From: Flavobacteriaceae bacterium
Lineage (GTDB): Bacteria > Bacteroidota > Bacteroidia > Flavobacteriales > Flavobacteriaceae
NCBI GenBank assembly: GCA_029248885.1
Contig: JAQWIL010000026.1
Span: forward strand, 1-64,000
Reading direction: 5' to 3'
DNA: 64,000 nt
This document shows, piece after piece, positions 26,580 to 36,538 of the stretch (its first letter is position 1; the number at the start of each line of letters is the position of its first letter). A program made the position numbers and the translations under genes. The notes below the pieces were generated by a model. It was not told the DNA's origin. It saw only the letters and a program-made list of their open reading frames with translations, and ran no database searches.

Positions 26580-27926
26580 ATGAAGACAATCAAGCATCTC
26601 AGCAAGAATTACAAACAAGGTTTTTTAGCTCAGTCTACAATCTTTGTACTGCTTATCATCTTCTTTTGTAATTCCTGCGAAAAACAGCCAGTAAATACCT
26701 CTGAAGCCCCAGAAAAACCTGAAAGTGTCTTGCCAAACATTTTATTAGTCATTGCCGATGATATCGGAAAAGATGCTTTTCCAAATTATCCCGAAGGGCA
26801 GGAAAAGCCACAATTACCAATACTGAACAACTTAATGGTTAGTGGAATTACATTCGATAACTTGTGGACTTACTCTGTTTGTTCACCTACAAGAGCTTCC
26901 ATATTGACCGGAAAATTGGGGCATCATACAGGAGTAATGGAAGTAGAGCAAGATATTTCACTGAATGAGGAGTCTTTACACGACTTTTTGAAAGACCAAA
27001 CAAACGGTGGCTATGACACAGCATTAATCGGCAAATGGCATTTGTCAAACACATTTACTGATCCAAATTCCATGGGGGTAGATTATTATTCAGGTATTAT
27101 AGGAGGAGGTGTGTCCTCATATACAAACTGGAATAGAGTGACAAATGGAGAAAGAGAGTCAGCGACTACTTACACCACCACCGAATTTTCTAATCAAGCA
27201 ATTCAATGGGTTAGTCAACGAACAAAGCCTTGGTTTTTATGGCTTGCCTACAATGCGCCACATACACCATTCCATCTTGCCCCAACAAATTTACATAGTC
27301 AAGGGAGTTTATCTGAAGATGAAGCTGTTATAGAAGCAGCCCCCTTGCCGTATTATTTTTCTGCAATCGAATCCCTTGACGCTGAGTTGGGTCGAATTAT
27401 TGAATCAATTCCAAATGGTCTTGAGAACACTATTGTGGTATTTTTAGGGGATAACGGAACTCCTGGTAAGGTTGTTCAATTTCCTTATCGAAAAAGAAGA
27501 GCGAAGGGGAGTATTTTTCAAGGTGGTATAAATGTTCCTATGGTTATTTCTGGAGCAGGAATAACTAGAAAAGGAGAACGTGAGGATGCGTTAATTCAAT
27601 CTACAGACTTATTTACTACAATTGCGCAAATGGCAGGTTCTACTATTTCAGAAAAACACAACAGTAAAAGTTTCCACCCCTTACTTAGCGACCCAAATGC
27701 TACTTCAAGAACATATGCGTATGCAGAGAATTCAACAGACGGAAATGTGAGCTATACAGTTAGAGATTCTAAGCACAAGCTAATCGTCGATGCCGATGGA
27801 ACAGAATCGATTTACGATTTAATTAGTGACCCTTACGAAAGCAATAATTTGCTGACCAATCCATCGCCAACAATAAACGTGGTCCGGAATATTTTATTTC
27901 AAGAAGCTTTACGAATTCGAAAATAA
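26580..27926 (+). CDS. S1-type (arylsulfatase-like) lipoprotein sulfatase
   Basis: A 448-residue sulfatase. The motif CSPTRASILTGK starts at Cys101; CxPxR is the site where Cys is converted to formylglycine. Metal-site segments ADDIG (59-63) and FLGDNG are present. The N-terminus has an export segment ending FFCNSC with a Cys at about 33, probably a lipoprotein. It is expected to remove sulfate esters, likely from algal polysaccharide, in the periplasm or on the surface. Laminarin carries no sulfate, so its substrate is probably different from that of the neighbouring glucan locus. The activating enzyme is not in the window. Confidence 0.9.
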   Translation: MKTIKHLSKNYKQGFLAQSTIFVLLIIFFCNSCEKQPVNTSEAPEKPESVLPNILLVIADDIGKDAFPNYPEGQEKPQLPILNNLMVSGITFDNLWTYSVCSPTRASILTGKLGHHTGVMEVEQDISLNEESLHDFLKDQTNGGYDTALIGKWHLSNTFTDPNSMGVDYYSGIIGGGVSSYTNWNRVTNGERESATTYTTTEFSNQAIQWVSQRTKPWFLWLAYNAPHTPFHLAPTNLHSQGSLSEDEAVIEAAPLPYYFSAIESLDAELGRIIESIPNGLENTIVVFLGDNGTPGKVVQFPYRKRRAKGSIFQGGINVPMVISGAGITRKGEREDALIQSTDLFTTIAQMAGSTISEKHNSKSFHPLLSDPNATSRTYAYAENSTDGNVSYTVRDSKHKLIVDADGTESIYDLISDPYESNNLLTNPSPTINVVRNILFQEALRIRK

Positions 27927-27986
27927 GCTCAGTACACGATTGTAATTCTCCTCGATTGATCTAAAATTTTAAACAAATCCTTTCCC

Positions 27987-28019
27987 AAATAGTTTGATCT
28001 CACTCCCCTATCCTCCACT
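27987..28019 (+). repeat. Intergenic direct repeat, copy D
   Basis: The core is AAATAGTTTGATCT followed by CACTCCCCTATCCTCCACT; the last 19 bases match the consensus exactly. It lies 60 nt after the sulfatase stop codon and marks the right end of the accessory region. Confidence 0.8.
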
Positions 28020-28053
28020 TTGAACCACAGCAAAGCTGTTGATAAAAGCATAA

Positions 28054-28083
28054 AAAGCCCTGTAAATGTATTTTAAGGGCTTT
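28054..28083. terminator. Hairpin terminator between convergent genes
   Basis: AAAGCCCT (28054-28061) pairs perfectly with AGGGCTTT (28076-28083) around a 14-nt loop. T-rich DNA follows on the plus strand, and the complement begins with an A-rich run that gives T residues on the minus strand, so it could serve both flanking genes. Confidence 0.5.
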
Positions 28084-28306
28084 GTTGATTTTAGACACCT
28101 GAACTGAAAGGACAGTTTGCTGTATTTCCTAAAAGGGGTTCGCGTGAACAACCCATAGTTAATCCTCCGACTCCATAAAATCAATTTTAGGTGTTCAATT
28201 TAAACACGGTAAAAACAATCTATAAAATTCTAATTTTCATTTGCATCTATTATGCTGTGACTTGGGTTTGACTGATGCGACTATTCTAATAAAAACTATA
28301 ATTCTA

Positions 28307-29614
28307 TCAGTCCAATATCGGTGTTTGGCTAATCAATTGCATTTCTGGAAGGTTTGAGATATCGTACTGGTATAAATCTGTATCGCCCACAATCAAAGCA
28401 TGCGGATAATCAATAATCACATCGTAGGCAAACTGAATGGGTGAGCTATTTACGATGTTTGGTTTTGTTGCAATACTCACGTCGACTATTTTGATGCCTG
28501 CTGTTCCGTCACAAATGATGAGATGGTTGTTGTAGATTCCCAAACCATGAGGATTATACATATCCTTTCGAGAGACTATTGAAAGATTTTGAGGGTCTTG
28601 AATGTCTATGATTTGAAGCTCATTGATATCGGTAAAACAATTGGTGCCTCCACGCAGCGTCACATAGGCATAGTTTGCATCTGCCACAACAGGGTCGCAG
28701 CTTCTCATATGTTCAATTCGGTTGATGAAGTCAGGGCTTGCAGCATCTGAAACGTCATACACAAGCATACCATTGACTGAGCCGACAAACAGCAAGTCAT
28801 TCAATTGAAATAAGGTTTCAGCCTGGGTTTGGGTATTTTTTTTGATCCATGGGCTTGGACGGTAATCACTTCCGATCTGGAAGAGAACCAACTCATTAAA
28901 GTTAATCGTGTATAAATAGCCATTTATCGGCAAAAACCGCGTCATAGAACCCGCTGTGCTTGTTAGTTGGACTCCATCTATATTTCCATCTTCATTAGAA
29001 AGCAATACGTCTTCTAACGCACCATCGTTAAGATAACGATAGTCATACAAATTTCGTTTTTCACGTACGATTTCAGTTTGCCAATCCACAACAATCCCCT
29101 TGGTTTTATCGGGATATTCCCGATATTCAATATATGAGTTGGGATCTTCCCAAATCTCAACTGGAAAGTTCCAAAAGGCATCGTAGTCAAATACGTTTTC
29201 AATAGTGAAGCCTTCTTTAAACTTCGGAGATAACACATCACGAATGTCAAACACTGCTAAAGAAGAAAACATATCGACATAAAGATGATCATCGACAATA
29301 GACATGTCCAAATTACCAGGGATGGAGAGAAAAGAAAGGTTTGTCGGATTTGAAGAGTCAGTATGATCAACGATGTGTATTCCTTCCATCGGCTCGTTGA
29401 CAAAAACATAATTTTGATAGGTAATAATTTTACCTAGAGACGTTTGTTCTTTAGGTTCTTCAATATCAACTTGATCTGCAAGTGTGGATGCGGTTTCATA
29501 TACTGGTGTAACATAGGTCACATCCACCCATTCTTCGTCGCTGATGTTGGCACTGTCCCACTCACAGGATACAGTAAAGAAAATGGCGATTAAACATAAG
29601 AGTTGTGGTTTCAT
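28307..29614 (-). CDS. LVIVD-repeat beta-propeller lipoprotein
   Basis: A 435-residue lipoprotein (MKPQLLCLIAIFFTVS then Cys17). It has repeated blades of the LVIVD type, with segments such as GIHIVDHTDSSNPTNLS, LAVFDIRDVLSPK, MLVYDVSDAASPDFIN, LQIIDIQDPQNLSIV and IKIVDVSIATKPNIV, which together would close a propeller. It is an outer-membrane or surface lipoprotein; no catalytic motif is seen and the function is unknown. Its gene is separated from the next one upstream by 61 nt. Confidence 0.85.
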   Translation of the reverse strand: MKPQLLCLIAIFFTVSCEWDSANISDEEWVDVTYVTPVYETASTLADQVDIEEPKEQTSLGKIITYQNYVFVNEPMEGIHIVDHTDSSNPTNLSFLSIPGNLDMSIVDDHLYVDMFSSLAVFDIRDVLSPKFKEGFTIENVFDYDAFWNFPVEIWEDPNSYIEYREYPDKTKGIVVDWQTEIVREKRNLYDYRYLNDGALEDVLLSNEDGNIDGVQLTSTAGSMTRFLPINGYLYTINFNELVLFQIGSDYRPSPWIKKNTQTQAETLFQLNDLLFVGSVNGMLVYDVSDAASPDFINRIEHMRSCDPVVADANYAYVTLRGGTNCFTDINELQIIDIQDPQNLSIVSRKDMYNPHGLGIYNNHLIICDGTAGIKIVDVSIATKPNIVNSSPIQFAYDVIIDYPHALIVGDTDLYQYDISNLPEMQLISQTPILD

Positions 29615-29675
29615 CGATTCGTTGGTTTACAACAAATAGACCAAATACCATGCCGCATTATCTGTAACAATTTAA

Positions 29676-31688
29676 CTATTCTGGATACACTTCACGTAAA
29701 TGATGAGCATTTATCAGCTTCTCAATCAAGACTTTTTTGATACGTTCAATTTCACGTAAACTGATGTCTGCCTCAGCAAATTGATTTTCCTCCGCTTGTT
29801 CTTCAATGATTTTTTCGACAAAGTTTGCGATTCCCTCTGCTGTTGGTTCTTGTAAACTATTTGATGCCGCCTCAACACTATCTGCCATCATCAAAATTGC
29901 AGTTTCTTTAGAATATGGCTTTGGTCCTGGATAGCAAAACAAAGCTTTATCTATATTTTCATCTTCCTTTTTCGCCTTGTGGTAAAAATAACGTGTAGGT
30001 GAGGTACCATGATGAGTGCGGATAAAATCAATTACACGGTCTGGTAAATTATTTCGTTTAGCAATTTCAATACCTTCCGTGACATGATTTAAAATCAATC
30101 GACTACTCTCAAGTGGATCAAGCTCGTGGTGAGGGTTATAGTTGGTGGATTGATTTTCACTAAAATACAATGGGTTATTCATTTTTCCAATGTCATGATA
30201 TAAGGCTCCAACTCGAACGAGTAAGGCATTTGCATCAACCTCATTAGCGGCCGCCTCGGCTATATTTGCAACCTGCAAAGAGTGATGAAATGTACCCGGT
30301 GCCTTCTCTGATAGGGTTCGAAGTAGTTTCGAATTGGTATCTGAAAGCTCGAGAAGGGATAAATCAGAAACTAGCCCAAAAATCTTTTCAAACACATAAA
30401 CCAAAGGGTGCACAAAAAGAATTCCCAATCCATTAATCAACAAAAATCCAAGATGATCCAGCGATACAGTTGAGAGGTTTGCTTCATATATCAAATGGAA
30501 AGACACATAGGAAATCACATAAGAAGTAACAATAAGTACTACAACCACAAAGAGATTGGCGCGCTTATATAAATCTGTGACAGACAAGGTAGCGATTGCT
30601 CCAGCTACGAGCTGCATAAACAAAAATGAAAAGTCACTCGGTACCATAAAACCAATGAGCAACAAGCCCATTAAGAATACAAAAAAGGCAAGTCGTGTAT
30701 CAAAGAAAGTTTTGAGAAGCAATGGCACGATGCAGAGAGGGACTATATACACAAAATTGATGTTGTTTGCCATGGCCAATTTGATGGCTGCTACCATAAT
30801 TAAAATTGTTGAAAACACAAAAACCAACTTGGTGTTATTTTCATAAACCAATGGGCGATAGCGCCATAGAAATAAAAAAATGAGAAATATAATTAGTGAG
30901 ACCAGAAGAGTATATCCTACAACGATTGACTGCTCACTGGAAGCCCATAAATCATTGAGGTATTCAATTTTCAAGGAGTTCAAAATTTGATACCTTCTTT
31001 GATCGACTACCTCCCCTTGCGCAATGATGCGCTCACCTTCAGCAACTATTCCACGGGTAGGAAGAATAAGCGACAATGATTCTTCTAACTTTTGTCTTGT
31101 CAGGATAGAGTCAAGCACAAGGTTTGACTCGATATATTCGTTTAAAATCAATCGATTGGAGGCGTTGGCAATGACACTGTCCAGGAGAGGACTTTGATTT
31201 GAAAACGGAAGAGTGTCATTGATTTTTAAATCTGAAAATATCAGTTTTTGTGCACTGTTATCTTTAACGAGTAAAATTGGCTTTGTGCTTTGCACAGCAA
31301 ACGAAGCATCAACAAGCCCAGGTGTGTAGAGGCTGGTCAGGTAACGATCCCATGCCCGCAATAGAACTGATGAGGAAATCGGAGTTCCTTGTTGTCTAAT
31401 CCACTTTGTCGTTCGCTCAGAAGATCGTTGTTCAGCTAGGGTATCCCTTGTAAAGATAAGCGGGCTTTCTTGTTCTATCGCAAGACGTTCCGTAGTCAAT
31501 TCCTCCTCTGATTTAGCAATTGGAAAATCAAAAGGAGCGAGTAGTGTTTCGTATGGCCAGGGCTTTCCGGTTTGGAAACTATACTTAAATCCTCCACTAC
31601 GCGGAAATAGATAAACTAAACAGACCGTCGTGATCAAAAAAAGGATGATCTTATAGATTAAAGACTGGTGTTTGTAGAAAAATTGCAT
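29676..31688 (-). CDS. 7TM-HD family phosphodiesterase (PgpH/YqfF-like)
   Basis: About 670 residues. An N-terminal membrane helix (near 15-32), an extracytoplasmic 7TMR-HDED-type region (about 40-260), seven membrane helices (about 265-450), and a C-terminal HD domain with HDIGKMNNP and the TH/HH metal ligands (HHSLQVANIAEA, TEGIEIAK, THHGTS). Homologues hydrolyse cyclic di-AMP at the inner membrane; activity here is by homology. The ATG at 31688 (MQFFYKHQ) is preferred; the frame extends to a TTG at 31706 with no support. Divergent from the NlpC/P60 gene. Confidence 0.9.
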   Translation of the reverse strand: MQFFYKHQSLIYKIILFLITTVCLVYLFPRSGGFKYSFQTGKPWPYETLLAPFDFPIAKSEEELTTERLAIEQESPLIFTRDTLAEQRSSERTTKWIRQQGTPISSSVLLRAWDRYLTSLYTPGLVDASFAVQSTKPILLVKDNSAQKLIFSDLKINDTLPFSNQSPLLDSVIANASNRLILNEYIESNLVLDSILTRQKLEESLSLILPTRGIVAEGERIIAQGEVVDQRRYQILNSLKIEYLNDLWASSEQSIVVGYTLLVSLIIFLIFLFLWRYRPLVYENNTKLVFVFSTILIMVAAIKLAMANNINFVYIVPLCIVPLLLKTFFDTRLAFFVFLMGLLLIGFMVPSDFSFLFMQLVAGAIATLSVTDLYKRANLFVVVVLIVTSYVISYVSFHLIYEANLSTVSLDHLGFLLINGLGILFVHPLVYVFEKIFGLVSDLSLLELSDTNSKLLRTLSEKAPGTFHHSLQVANIAEAAANEVDANALLVRVGALYHDIGKMNNPLYFSENQSTNYNPHHELDPLESSRLILNHVTEGIEIAKRNNLPDRVIDFIRTHHGTSPTRYFYHKAKKEDENIDKALFCYPGPKPYSKETAILMMADSVEAASNSLQEPTAEGIANFVEKIIEEQAEENQFAEADISLREIERIKKVLIEKLINAHHLREVYPE

Positions 31689-31753
31689 AGCTGTATTGTC
31701 TGTCAAAAATACGTTTTCTCCTATTCTTTCGCCAATCGATTACAATTTGTTTG

Positions 31754-31761
31754 TATTTTTG
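31754..31761 (+). promoter_or_regulatory. -7 box (TATTTTTG) just before the NlpC/P60 ATG
   Basis: TATTTTTG matches TAnnTTTG exactly and ends 4 nt before the ATG at 31766, which would make the message leaderless. There is no clear TTG at the -33 distance; TTTC at 31727-31730 is the nearest. Confidence 0.45.
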
Positions 31762-31765
31762 GAAT

Positions 31766-32515
31766 ATGCAATATGGAATTTGCCCACTGAGTATTGTCCC
31801 TTTACGGGCAGAACCAAAAAGCGCTAGCGAACAAACTTCACAACTGCTCTACGGAGAATTTTTTACCATTCTAGACTATCAAAAATCGTGGTCAAAAATT
31901 CAAAATGAAGGTGATCAATATGAGGGTTGGATCAACAATAAACATTTTCAATTTATTGAAAAAAGCGTATTCGAAAAACTCCAAGTTACCAAAAAGAGAT
32001 ATGCAGAGGAGTTGGTTGATTTTATCTGGAAAGGTGCTGATATACTCTTTCCGACCCCAATCGGGAGTTTGGTGAGTTCAGCCCAAATCCTCGGTCATCG
32101 ATTTGAGGGAAAAGAGCTAGTTGAAACCAAGCCAAAAAGCAGTCTTGTCAGTACAGCACTTCACTACCTGAATAGCCCTTATCTATGGGGTGGCAAATCG
32201 CCTTTTGGTATTGATTGTTCTGGCTTTGTGCAATGTGTATATCAACTACATGGAATCCAGCTACCACGGGATGCCTATCTCCAAGCTGTACACGGAGAAA
32301 CCCTTGGGTTTATTGACGAAAGTGAGCCTGGCGATCTGGCATTTTTTGATGATCAGGAGGGAAAGATCACCCATGTGGGTATCATTATGCCTGATTACCA
32401 TATTATTCATGCATTTGGGCAAGTGAGAATCGATCGTTTAGATCAAACCGGCATTTTTAACAACTCTCTCAATACGCACACACACAAACTTCGTGTGATC
32501 AAGAAAATTTTGTAG
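31766..32515 (+). CDS. NlpC/P60 peptidoglycan hydrolase with SH3-like domain
   Basis: A 249-residue protein. Start at the ATG at 31766 (MQYGICPLSIVPLRAEP), as in flavobacterial relatives. N-terminal bacterial SH3-like domain (about 1-65), linker, NlpC/P60 domain (about 125-245) with catalytic Cys151 in FGIDCSGFVQ, His203 in THVGI and a further His at 212 or 215. The family cuts D-gamma-glutamyl-diaminopimelate bonds in cell-wall peptides. No signal peptide is seen, which points to a cytoplasmic role in recycling muropeptides. Confidence 0.88.
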   Translation: MQYGICPLSIVPLRAEPKSASEQTSQLLYGEFFTILDYQKSWSKIQNEGDQYEGWINNKHFQFIEKSVFEKLQVTKKRYAEELVDFIWKGADILFPTPIGSLVSSAQILGHRFEGKELVETKPKSSLVSTALHYLNSPYLWGGKSPFGIDCSGFVQCVYQLHGIQLPRDAYLQAVHGETLGFIDESEPGDLAFFDDQEGKITHVGIIMPDYHIIHAFGQVRIDRLDQTGIFNNSLNTHTHKLRVIKKIL

Positions 32516-32532
32516 AAAGAATGATTTAGAAA

Positions 32533-33789
32533 CTATTGCCCTAAGGCTTCGAGCTTATCTTTCGTCTTTTTAAAGTTGGCAGCATCGCCAATCGTGCCAA
32601 AAATATTTTTCAACGTAGTCAATGCCTCAACATTTGAAGGGTCGATTTCAGTAAGGTTTTCTAAAACTGGCACAGCTTCAAGAAACAGACCCTCTCTTTG
32701 CTTTTGCAATTGTTCGTATTTGATATTATCGGCCCGGGAATTGCCCAGTGAGTTCATCTTTTCAACCAACTCTGGCTCGCCGTCCAATATCAGTGCTGCC
32801 AGGTTGAGGTATGATGCACCGTAAGATGGATCTAGTTCAATGGCACTCTCGTAATAGGAGCGGGCTTTAGCTCGATCGCCTTGCTCGGCTGTTATCACAC
32901 CAAGATTGAAGTAGAGAATGTGATTATTCGGATCTTTCTCAATCGCCTCTTTCATCAAATCAGCAAACTTTTTCTTATCACCCAATTGAATGTATAAATT
33001 TGCCTCTGTAAGAATCAGACCAACATCTAAAGGGTTTACTGCTCGAGCATCTTGAATTGCATCGATCGCCAAATCATTTCGTTTTTGCTGAACATAGATA
33101 AGCGCAATGTTTTTGATGATTTCTGGAAGTTTAGATTCTGTCATTTCCGTTCTGAAATTCGAATACTCTTTCAACTTTTGAAATAGAACGTAATTTTCCG
33201 CAGAAAGTTCAAGCTCTTCTCCAGTTTCATTTTCAGTAGCATAAAACTTTTCAACCGAACCCGTATAATCTAGATCTTTGAGTTCTTGATAATAAGCAAG
33301 AGCCCGATCATAATCCCCTCCATTCACAGCACTAGAAGCAGCATAATACAAATAGTCTAAATTTTTCTCTTTGTCAATATTGTAAACCAAAACTAACAGT
33401 TCCGCAGCCTCGGCGTAATTCTCATTCTGATTTTCGTCAATCGCTTTGTTAACCGCTTCAGTACTAAGATTGTTCATCAATTTGTCGATCTCTGCTGTGT
33501 ATTTAGAAGACCCATGATCAGATTCGAGTTGCCTAGCAGACTCAAATGCGGCAAAAGCGGCTTTAAAATCTTTTTGACCGCCATAAATTTTGCCAGCTAA
33601 AAACTGGTATTGCGTCTGATATTTTATCTCCGAGCCCTCTACAACAGACTGCAGGGACAACAATTGATTCAAAGCAGTATCATAATCTTGACTCTCCACG
33701 AGTTTACCTACTTCTTTTAGCTCTTTTTTTTGCCCATAAACGGAAAGAGATAGAATCAAAATAAAAGGAAAAAGGATTTGCTTGTACAT
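32533..33789 (-). CDS. Exported TPR-repeat protein
   Basis: A 418-residue protein. Signal peptide MYKQILFPFILILSLSVYGQ (start at the ATG at 33789; the frame extends upstream only to a TTG). Tetratricopeptide repeats fill the rest, clearest in NHILYFNLGVITAEQGDRAK and SYGASYLNLAALILDGEPE. Periplasmic scaffold or binding protein of unknown partner. It lies about 26 nt downstream of gyrA on the same strand and may be co-transcribed with it. Confidence 0.85.
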   Translation of the reverse strand: MYKQILFPFILILSLSVYGQKKELKEVGKLVESQDYDTALNQLLSLQSVVEGSEIKYQTQYQFLAGKIYGGQKDFKAAFAAFESARQLESDHGSSKYTAEIDKLMNNLSTEAVNKAIDENQNENYAEAAELLVLVYNIDKEKNLDYLYYAASSAVNGGDYDRALAYYQELKDLDYTGSVEKFYATENETGEELELSAENYVLFQKLKEYSNFRTEMTESKLPEIIKNIALIYVQQKRNDLAIDAIQDARAVNPLDVGLILTEANLYIQLGDKKKFADLMKEAIEKDPNNHILYFNLGVITAEQGDRAKARSYYESAIELDPSYGASYLNLAALILDGEPELVEKMNSLGNSRADNIKYEQLQKQREGLFLEAVPVLENLTEIDPSNVEALTTLKNIFGTIGDAANFKKTKDKLEALGQ

Positions 33790-33815
33790 GATATTCAATT
33801 TAGGTATATATATAT

Positions 33816-36320
33816 TTAAGATTCATTTTCAGGTTCAGAAGTCATATCGACATCAATATTTTCAACGTCTTCAATATCGTCATCATCTTTCAGCACTTTT
33901 GCGACAGCGGCAATTGTGTCATCATCACGAAGATTGATTAAGCGAACCCCTTGGGTTGCTCTACCCATAACTCGGAGGCTTTCGACCTCCATGCGAATGG
34001 CAATACCTGATCGGTTGATAATCATCAAGTCATCGCTGTCTGAAACATTTTTGATCGATACAAGACTCCCCGTTTTATCAGTAATCGAAATGGTCTTGAC
34101 TCCTTTTCCTCCCCGGTTCGTCATACGGTAGTCTTCTAATTTGGATCGCTTTCCATAGCCGTTTTCAGAAACAACTAATATGTCAGAATCCATATCATTT
34201 ACAGAAACCATACCGATAACCTCATCTGCATCATTTGCCAATCGGATTCCGCGAACACCTGAAGCGTTACGACCCATTGGTCTGGTTTTGTTTTCTTCAA
34301 AGCGAATCGCTTTACCAGATTTCACCGCCAACACAACTTGCGATTGACCTGTCGTCAACTTTGCTTCCAACAAAACATCCCCATCCTTGATCGTAATGGC
34401 ATTAATTCCATTTGATCGAGGTCTTGAATATTGCTCCAAAGAAGTCTTTTTTACTTGACCTTTCTTTGTCGCCATGATGACGTAGTGGGTGTTAATGTAA
34501 TCCTCATCTTTCAGGTCTTGCGTGCAAATAAATGCCATGACCTTATCATCTTGTTCGATATTGATCAAATTTTGGATGGCGCGGCCTTTTGATGTTTTGG
34601 ATCCTTCTGGAATCTCAAAAACACGAAGCCAAAAACATCTCCCTTTTTGGGTAAAAAACAGCATATATTGGTGATTGGTACCAACAAATAAATGTTCTAA
34701 AAAGTCTTCATTTCTTGTCGTCGATCCTTTTTGACCAACACCTCCACGGTTTTGCGTTTTGTATTCTACCAAAGGAGTCCTTTTAATGTACCCCGCATGA
34801 GATATGGTAATCACAACCTTTTCATCTGGAATCATATCCTCAATGCGGAAGGAGCCGCCTACAAAGTTGATTTCTGATCGACGATCATCACCGTATTTTT
34901 CAACAACATGATTGGTTTCCGTTTTGATGATACCCATACGGCGTTCTTTGTTGTCTAGAATATCCTTCAAATCTTCAATCGTAGAAAGCAGTTCGTCATA
35001 TTCTGCACGCAATTTGTTTTGCTCCAATCCTGTCAACTGGCGTAAGCGCATTTCAACAATGGCTTTCGCTTGCACCTCCGAAAGGCTAAATTTTGCAATT
35101 AACTTTTGTCGGGCTTCTTCTGCATTAGACGATGCTTTGATCAATGCAATGACCTCATCAATATTGTCAGAAGCGATAATCATTCCCTGGAGGATATGTG
35201 CTCGCTCTTCTGCTTTTTTGAGCTCAAAAGTCGTTCGGCGTACAACCACTTCGTGACGGTGGTCAATAAAATGCCCAATAAGTTGCTTGAGGTTTAATAA
35301 TTCAGGACGGCCATTGACCAATGCGATATTGTTTACACTGAAAGAGGATTGCAAAGAGGTATACTTGTACAGCATATTGAGAACAATATTGGGTACAGCA
35401 TCTCTTTTCAGAATGTAAACGATTCTCATTCCCTTTCGATCAGACTCATCACGAATGTTTGAAATCCCGTCAATTTTTTTGTCATTGACAAGTTCTGCGG
35501 TCTTGCGAATCATTTCTGCCTTATTGACCTGATAAGGGATTTCAGTTACAATAATACACTCACGACCATCTACCTCTTGAATATCTGCCTTCGCTCGAAG
35601 CACAACACGACCTCTACCCGTGTGGAAGGCTTCCTTGACTCCCTCGTAACCATAGATAATTCCACCTGTTGGAAAGTCAGGAGATTTAACATGAGTTATC
35701 AACTCGTCAATTGTAATATCAGGGTTATCAATTTGCGCAATAATCCCTTCTGAGACTTCTTTGAGGTTGTGTGGTGGCATATTGGTCGCCATACCAACAG
35801 CAATTCCTGAAGCACCATTGATCAACAAGTTTGGTACTCGTGTTGGAAGAACGGTTGGCTCTTTCAGAGTGTCATCAAAATTGAGCTGGTGATCCACGGT
35901 ATCCTTATCGATATCGGCGAGCATTTCTTCCGAAATTTTTTGCATCCTTGCCTCGGTATAACGCATAGCTGCTGGGCTATCGCCGTCAATCGAACCAAAG
36001 TTCCCTTGGCCATCAACCATCAAGTAACGCAAACTCCACGACTGCGCCATCCGAACCATAGTGTCGTAAACAGAGCTGTCACCATGTGGGTGATATTTCC
36101 CCAACACTTCTCCAACTATACGTGCAGATTTTTTATAAGAACTATTCGAACGAACACCCAAATCGTGCATACCGTACAAAACGCGGCGATGAACGGGCTT
36201 CATTCCGTCACGAACATCTGGCAATGCACGTGATACGATGACAGACATTGAATAATCAATATATGCCGACTTCATTTCATCCTCAATGTTGATTGGGATT
36301 AGTTTATCTTTGGTGGACAT
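33816..36320 (-). CDS. gyrA: DNA gyrase subunit A
   Basis: An 834-residue GyrA. The catalytic Tyr121 lies in [10 protein letters not shown]. The quinolone-determining region reads [10 protein letters not shown] with Ser82 and Asp86, the residues found in sensitive enzymes. The GyrA-box-like segment [10 protein letters not shown] opens the C-terminal DNA-wrapping propeller, and an acidic tail ends the protein. It cuts and rejoins DNA with GyrB to add negative supercoils. Divergent from clpC across 218 bp. Confidence 0.97.
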   Translation of the reverse strand: MSTKDKLIPINIEDEMKSAYIDYSMSVIVSRALPDVRDGMKPVHRRVLYGMHDLGVRSNSSYKKSARIVGEVLGKYHPHGDSSVYDTMVRMAQSWSLRYLMVDGQGNFGSIDGDSPAAMRYTEARMQKISEEMLADIDKDTVDHQLNFDDTLKEPTVLPTRVPNLLINGASGIAVGMATNMPPHNLKEVSEGIIAQIDNPDITIDELITHVKSPDFPTGGIIYGYEGVKEAFHTGRGRVVLRAKADIQEVDGRECIIVTEIPYQVNKAEMIRKTAELVNDKKIDGISNIRDESDRKGMRIVYILKRDAVPNIVLNMLYKYTSLQSSFSVNNIALVNGRPELLNLKQLIGHFIDHRHEVVVRRTTFELKKAEERAHILQGMIIASDNIDEVIALIKASSNAEEARQKLIAKFSLSEVQAKAIVEMRLRQLTGLEQNKLRAEYDELLSTIEDLKDILDNKERRMGIIKTETNHVVEKYGDDRRSEINFVGGSFRIEDMIPDEKVVITISHAGYIKRTPLVEYKTQNRGGVGQKGSTTRNEDFLEHLFVGTNHQYMLFFTQKGRCFWLRVFEIPEGSKTSKGRAIQNLINIEQDDKVMAFICTQDLKDEDYINTHYVIMATKKGQVKKTSLEQYSRPRSNGINAITIKDGDVLLEAKLTTGQSQVVLAVKSGKAIRFEENKTRPMGRNASGVRGIRLANDADEVIGMVSVNDMDSDILVVSENGYGKRSKLEDYRMTNRGGKGVKTISITDKTGSLVSIKNVSDSDDLMIINRSGIAIRMEVESLRVMGRATQGVRLINLRDDDTIAAVAKVLKDDDDIEDVENIDVDMTSEPENES

Positions 36321-36538
36321 AAAATACTATGTGATTTAATAGGTTTTAAAGGTATTGCTAATGTACTGATTCGTTATGTATTTGCTGATTGATATTTTGA
36401 TGTTTTTAAACAAATTTATTAACATATTATTTAAAAAAACCAGTCAATTTTTATTCATTTTTCCATTGTGTTTCTATATTTTTTTTGTTGATTAGCATAT
36501 GAATGACTAGATTGTGAAGTCGAAAAAGAGAATTTAAT

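Larger units (their letters stand above)
27927..28306. other. Convergent intergenic region, holds repeat copy D and hairpins
   Basis: These 380 bases lie between the convergent sulfatase and LVIVD genes. They hold repeat copy D (27987-28019), a terminator-like hairpin (28054-28083) and a smaller hairpin around GGGGTTC-GCGT-GAAC (28135-28149). No supportable ORF or complete tRNA was found. Confidence 0.55.

Noticed and set aside
2330-28019. CRISPR array
   Set aside because: The four repeats are 2.5-20 kb apart with genes between them; there are no regular spacers and no cas genes.
28130-28176. tRNA-like string (GGGGTTC, then CCTCCGACTCCA) after the sulfatase gene
   Set aside because: It resembles a tRNA 3' end, which would suggest an integration site, but no acceptor, D or anticodon arm can be built upstream, so it is not called as a tRNA or att site.
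1-28300. Transposase, integrase or phage genes that would explain the module layout
   Set aside because: None could be recognised in any frame of the accessory region; the modular picture rests only on the repeats and gene order.
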